Part shown: positions 61,303 to 64,000 of the stretch, in pieces | How positions within the stretch are numbered: the stretch's first letter is position 1 | Layout of the letters: every line of letters starts with the position of its first letter | NCBI RefSeq assembly: GCF_021018895.1 | Contig: NC_079386.1 | Coordinates: forward strand, 14,101,552 to 14,165,551 | Direction: 5' to 3' | Length of the DNA stretch: 64,000 nt | Source of the DNA: Seriola aureovittata | Lineage: Eukaryota > Chordata > Actinopteri > Carangiformes > Carangidae | Made by a program: the position numbers and the translations under genes | The notes under the pieces: model-generated | What the model was told of the DNA's origin: nothing | The model's input: only the letters and a program-made list of their open reading frames with translations | Databases searched by the model: none

Positions 61303-63708
61303 TATCACATATTATTACTTTGTTATTAGGTTGGTATGTTACAGTTATACCTATGTACACATCTACAAGACAATAAGCAACATTAGCATTAATTTGTCTT
61401 GTTTCTGGCCACCTGGCAAATGTTTATTCAGCATTCACTCTCCTTTTAGCTCTGTTTTTGATTCCACCTACTACGGAGGAAAATATTCTGCTCTTTATTT
61501 GCTAAATGCGCCACTATGTTCACCAGCTCGCCGCTATCATTGTCCGTCTGTGAGACCGCTGCAGAAACAAAGTTGACATGCATTCGCGGCACCAGAAAAC
61601 CTAAACAATAACCTTTAAAGAGACTCAAAAGGCTCCACAGAACTGAGGGGAACTGCACGGTTGGGTGATGATGCTTTGTGGGTTTGTTTCAGATCATGTA
61701 TACACAACCGATCCATTGTTAGTTATAAAAAAAAAAAAAAAAAAAAGATCAGTGCAGCTCTAAAGGGACTAATTTTTGAGGGCTGCGAACTACAACAGAA
61801 TGAAAACTGAAAATGGTGGAGGGAAATGTTAACGCTTTAAAATCAAATCTCTGTTATTTCTACTTTTGTAAATGACTTGTAAACTTTTGTAATTGTCATT
61901 TTAATTGACTTTTGTAATGCCATCTTTATAAATTGATAATGTATAACAAATATCAATATGTTGTAAGCAAGACCTGATGTATGATTTGTTCATTATTAAC
62001 AGGTTCATGCAGTTAATGATTTATCATTATATGACAGTGATTGTTTTATAAAATGTACTCTAACTTCAAGGTGTTGGATTAGGATTCTTTTTTTCCACTC
62101 AGCTCTTATATTAAGTAAGCCATTGTTTATTTGTTATAAATCAGATTTTCAACAATAAACGCAATGATTGTTTTTCTCATTTGTTCATTTTGTTGTTATT
62201 AAAGTGTCGAGCTAATTTACCTATTTATTATGGGATTTTTTTTTAAACTGCACCGGTGAGCTCTGTTCACAAGGGGGCTCCCTAAAAACCAAACACAAAA
62301 CAGTTTAATCAGCAATAGCATTTATTAACACCTTATACACTGGATGCCGTTGTGGGTGAGTTTGTAATGTAATACCATCTCTGATTCCACAAGGGGGCAC
62401 CAGAGGTCAAGCTACAGTGCTTGACATTTTGTATTTTCATTCCCTTTACAACTGTCAGGATCAACTACTGTCCGCTCTCACTGACTTTGAAGACATTAAC
62501 ATGGTTTCCTGATAAGTCTGTAGCACTCCTCGGCTCCTTCATGGACTTTTATGTCCTTTTAATGCAGATTTGTGTAAGTTCATTGTAGATTTGTAGATTT
62601 TACCTAAGAGGATTTTCCACAGTTGGTTAATAAAGTGGTCCGGCAGTCCTTGAGGGGGTTCCAGGGGGTCCCCAACAAAAAGGGGAATCATTTATTTTCA
62701 CTAGGATTCCATCCATAAGTAACACAATGACAGAATATATGACTAATGTGATCATGGGTTTCAATCACTTTGACATCTAAAAGCAAAAGTCTTATCAGTT
62801 GGGGGTCCGTGGTCTAATTTGTGCTTGACGTGAAAAAGTGGGTTAATATATGAGAGCAAAGTTCATTCTTATTCAGAGAAAATGTTCTTAAGCTCACGGA
62901 CTTTGATTCTTTTAAATTTGTGATTACCCCAGATTTATGGTGTTTGTATTTGTGAACCCTGGACGTGAGCTGATGCCTTTGTGGAGATAGATAAAGTAGG
63001 CTAACTATAACTGACAACAACAACAAGAAGTTTACATTCAGCAGCAGTTCAAAGGTCATATAATTGTAGAATTAAGATAACAGCTTGTAAAAAGCTATCA
63101 ACAAGCTGTTATTAAACTACATATAAAATATGACCTTTGTTTTACAGCCTCAAACACAGATAACGTGTATTTTTACAAAATCCTGTCCTTTTCCTTATTT
63201 TACCATTTTGACCCTTTGCACCCACAATAAAGTTGCTAGAAATTTAATAAAAAGAAAAAAAAGAATGATTAAAATCCAAACAGAAAGAGGTCTTTTAATC
63301 TTTTGTATGGATTAGGCTCCAAACACTTCCCATCATTGTGTATATGACTGGTCCCACAACTCGTGACAGAGGCTTTCTGTTAAGGAGTCGACATCCCAGA
63401 CCTAATTCAAGATAATCCTAATGACATTACTTTGACATAATCAAGGTTATTTTAAATATTCCCCTCAGAGTCACAGAAGGCGTTATACAATTGTCTCCAA
63501 AGGCTGATTAGCACTAACCATGATCTTGGTGTGTGAAACTGCTGTGTGACCCTTTAACTAAAGTTATTGGACACTGAACCTCCCACTGCTCTATTTAGCC
63601 ACGCCTCTTCTGGGCAAATCAGGAAGTCACTCCTTCCCCCCCAAGTGATTCAGACACAAATAAACTCAGGAACCCTCCTGTCTCCATGTGCTGCTGCTCG
63701 TCTGTAAA
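61303..63708. other. 3' flank of the chimera and spacer before TRIM C
   Basis: AATAAA at 62154-62159 may end the transcript. An A run lies at about 61728-61746, and a CTCF-like CCACAAGGGGGCACC at 62387-62401 with a partial second copy near 62267. No coding similarity and no ISRE were found before TRIM C. Confidence 0.5.
62387..62401. promoter_or_regulatory. CTCF-like motif
   Basis: CCACAAGGGGGCACC is close to the vertebrate CTCF core. Motif match only. Confidence 0.3.
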
Positions 63709-63951
63709 ATGGCTGACAAACAAGAACGAAGGCAGCATGGAGACGAGCTGGACCAAGAGCAGTTCTGCTGTTCAGTATGTCTGGATCTCCTAAAGGAGCC
63801 GGTTACTATCAACTGTGGACACAGTTACTGCAGGGGCTGCATTGAGGGTTACTGGGACCAGGAGAAGGAGAAGGGAGGGTACAGCTGCCCTCTGTGCAGG
63901 GAGACCTTCAATCCCAGGCCTCTTCTGAAGAGAAACAACATGCTGGTTCAG
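63709..63951 (+). CDS. TRIM C: RING exon of a third finTRIM/TRIM16-like gene, continuing off the right edge
   Basis: The first coding exon starts at ATGGCTGAC (63709) by alignment with TRIM A and TRIM B; an in-frame ATG at 63688 is possible but not conserved. It encodes 81 residues with RING ligands in [21 protein letters not shown] and CPLC. It ends at LVQ with a GTGATG donor in phase 0, like the other two TRIM genes. The B-box, coiled coil and B30.2 exons lie outside the window. It is more divergent from TRIM A than TRIM B is, so it predates the A/B duplication. Confidence 0.88.
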
Positions 63952-64000
63952 GTGATGGGGGAATGATCGTACAGACAGACTTTACATTGTTTTACGTTTG

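Overview
The window looks like a compact teleost (probably percomorph) nuclear genome segment. Genes are split by short GT-AG introns, CA/TG microsatellites and DNA-transposon scraps are common, and the gene families are fish-typical: tandem AIG1/GIMAP GTPases, finTRIM/TRIM16-like genes and a PARP14-like macrodomain gene. No bacterial or viral gene organisation is seen. All gene models were read from exon phase, splice sites and family motifs; no search or transcript data were available.

Layout. (1) 1-11066, minus strand: the 5' two thirds of arhgef11 (PDZ-RhoGEF). Twenty-seven coding exons join in frame into about 817 residues (PDZ, RGS-like and the start of DH); the rest lies beyond the left edge. 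(2) 16312-17163, plus: a single-coding-exon MYADM-family tetraspan-repeat (MARVEL) membrane protein. (3) 18704-40645, plus: a tandem array of seven GIMAP units. Nearly all share one architecture, a 7-base first coding exon (ATGNNNG) spliced in phase 1 to one large GTPase exon. Two are broken: unit 1 has an internal deletion and frameshift, and unit 6 is a pseudogene. (4) 42932-52582, plus: two tandem TRIM genes (RING, B-box, coiled coil, B30.2/SPRY). The first is intact; the second has lost coiled-coil exons and carries an early stop. (5) 55606-61302, plus: a PARP14-like gene (RRM-like N terminus, KH-like region, two macrodomains) whose last exon is an eighth GIMAP GTPase exon. (6) 63709 to the right edge: the RING exon of a third TRIM gene.

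How it may work together. From about 18.7 kb onward the window is an immune-type cluster, all on the plus strand. Exact or near-exact interferon-stimulated response element (ISRE) sequences lie just upstream of several GIMAP first exons, between the GIMAP array and the TRIM genes, and in intron 1 of the macrodomain gene. This suggests shared interferon/IRF control (inference). The most interesting object is the macrodomain-AIG1 chimera. Exon phases run in frame from the second macrodomain into the GTPase exon, no private GIMAP first exon is visible, and no WWE or PARP catalytic domain follows. It would join ADP-ribose-binding modules to a membrane-linked immune GTPase in one polypeptide of about 1309 residues.
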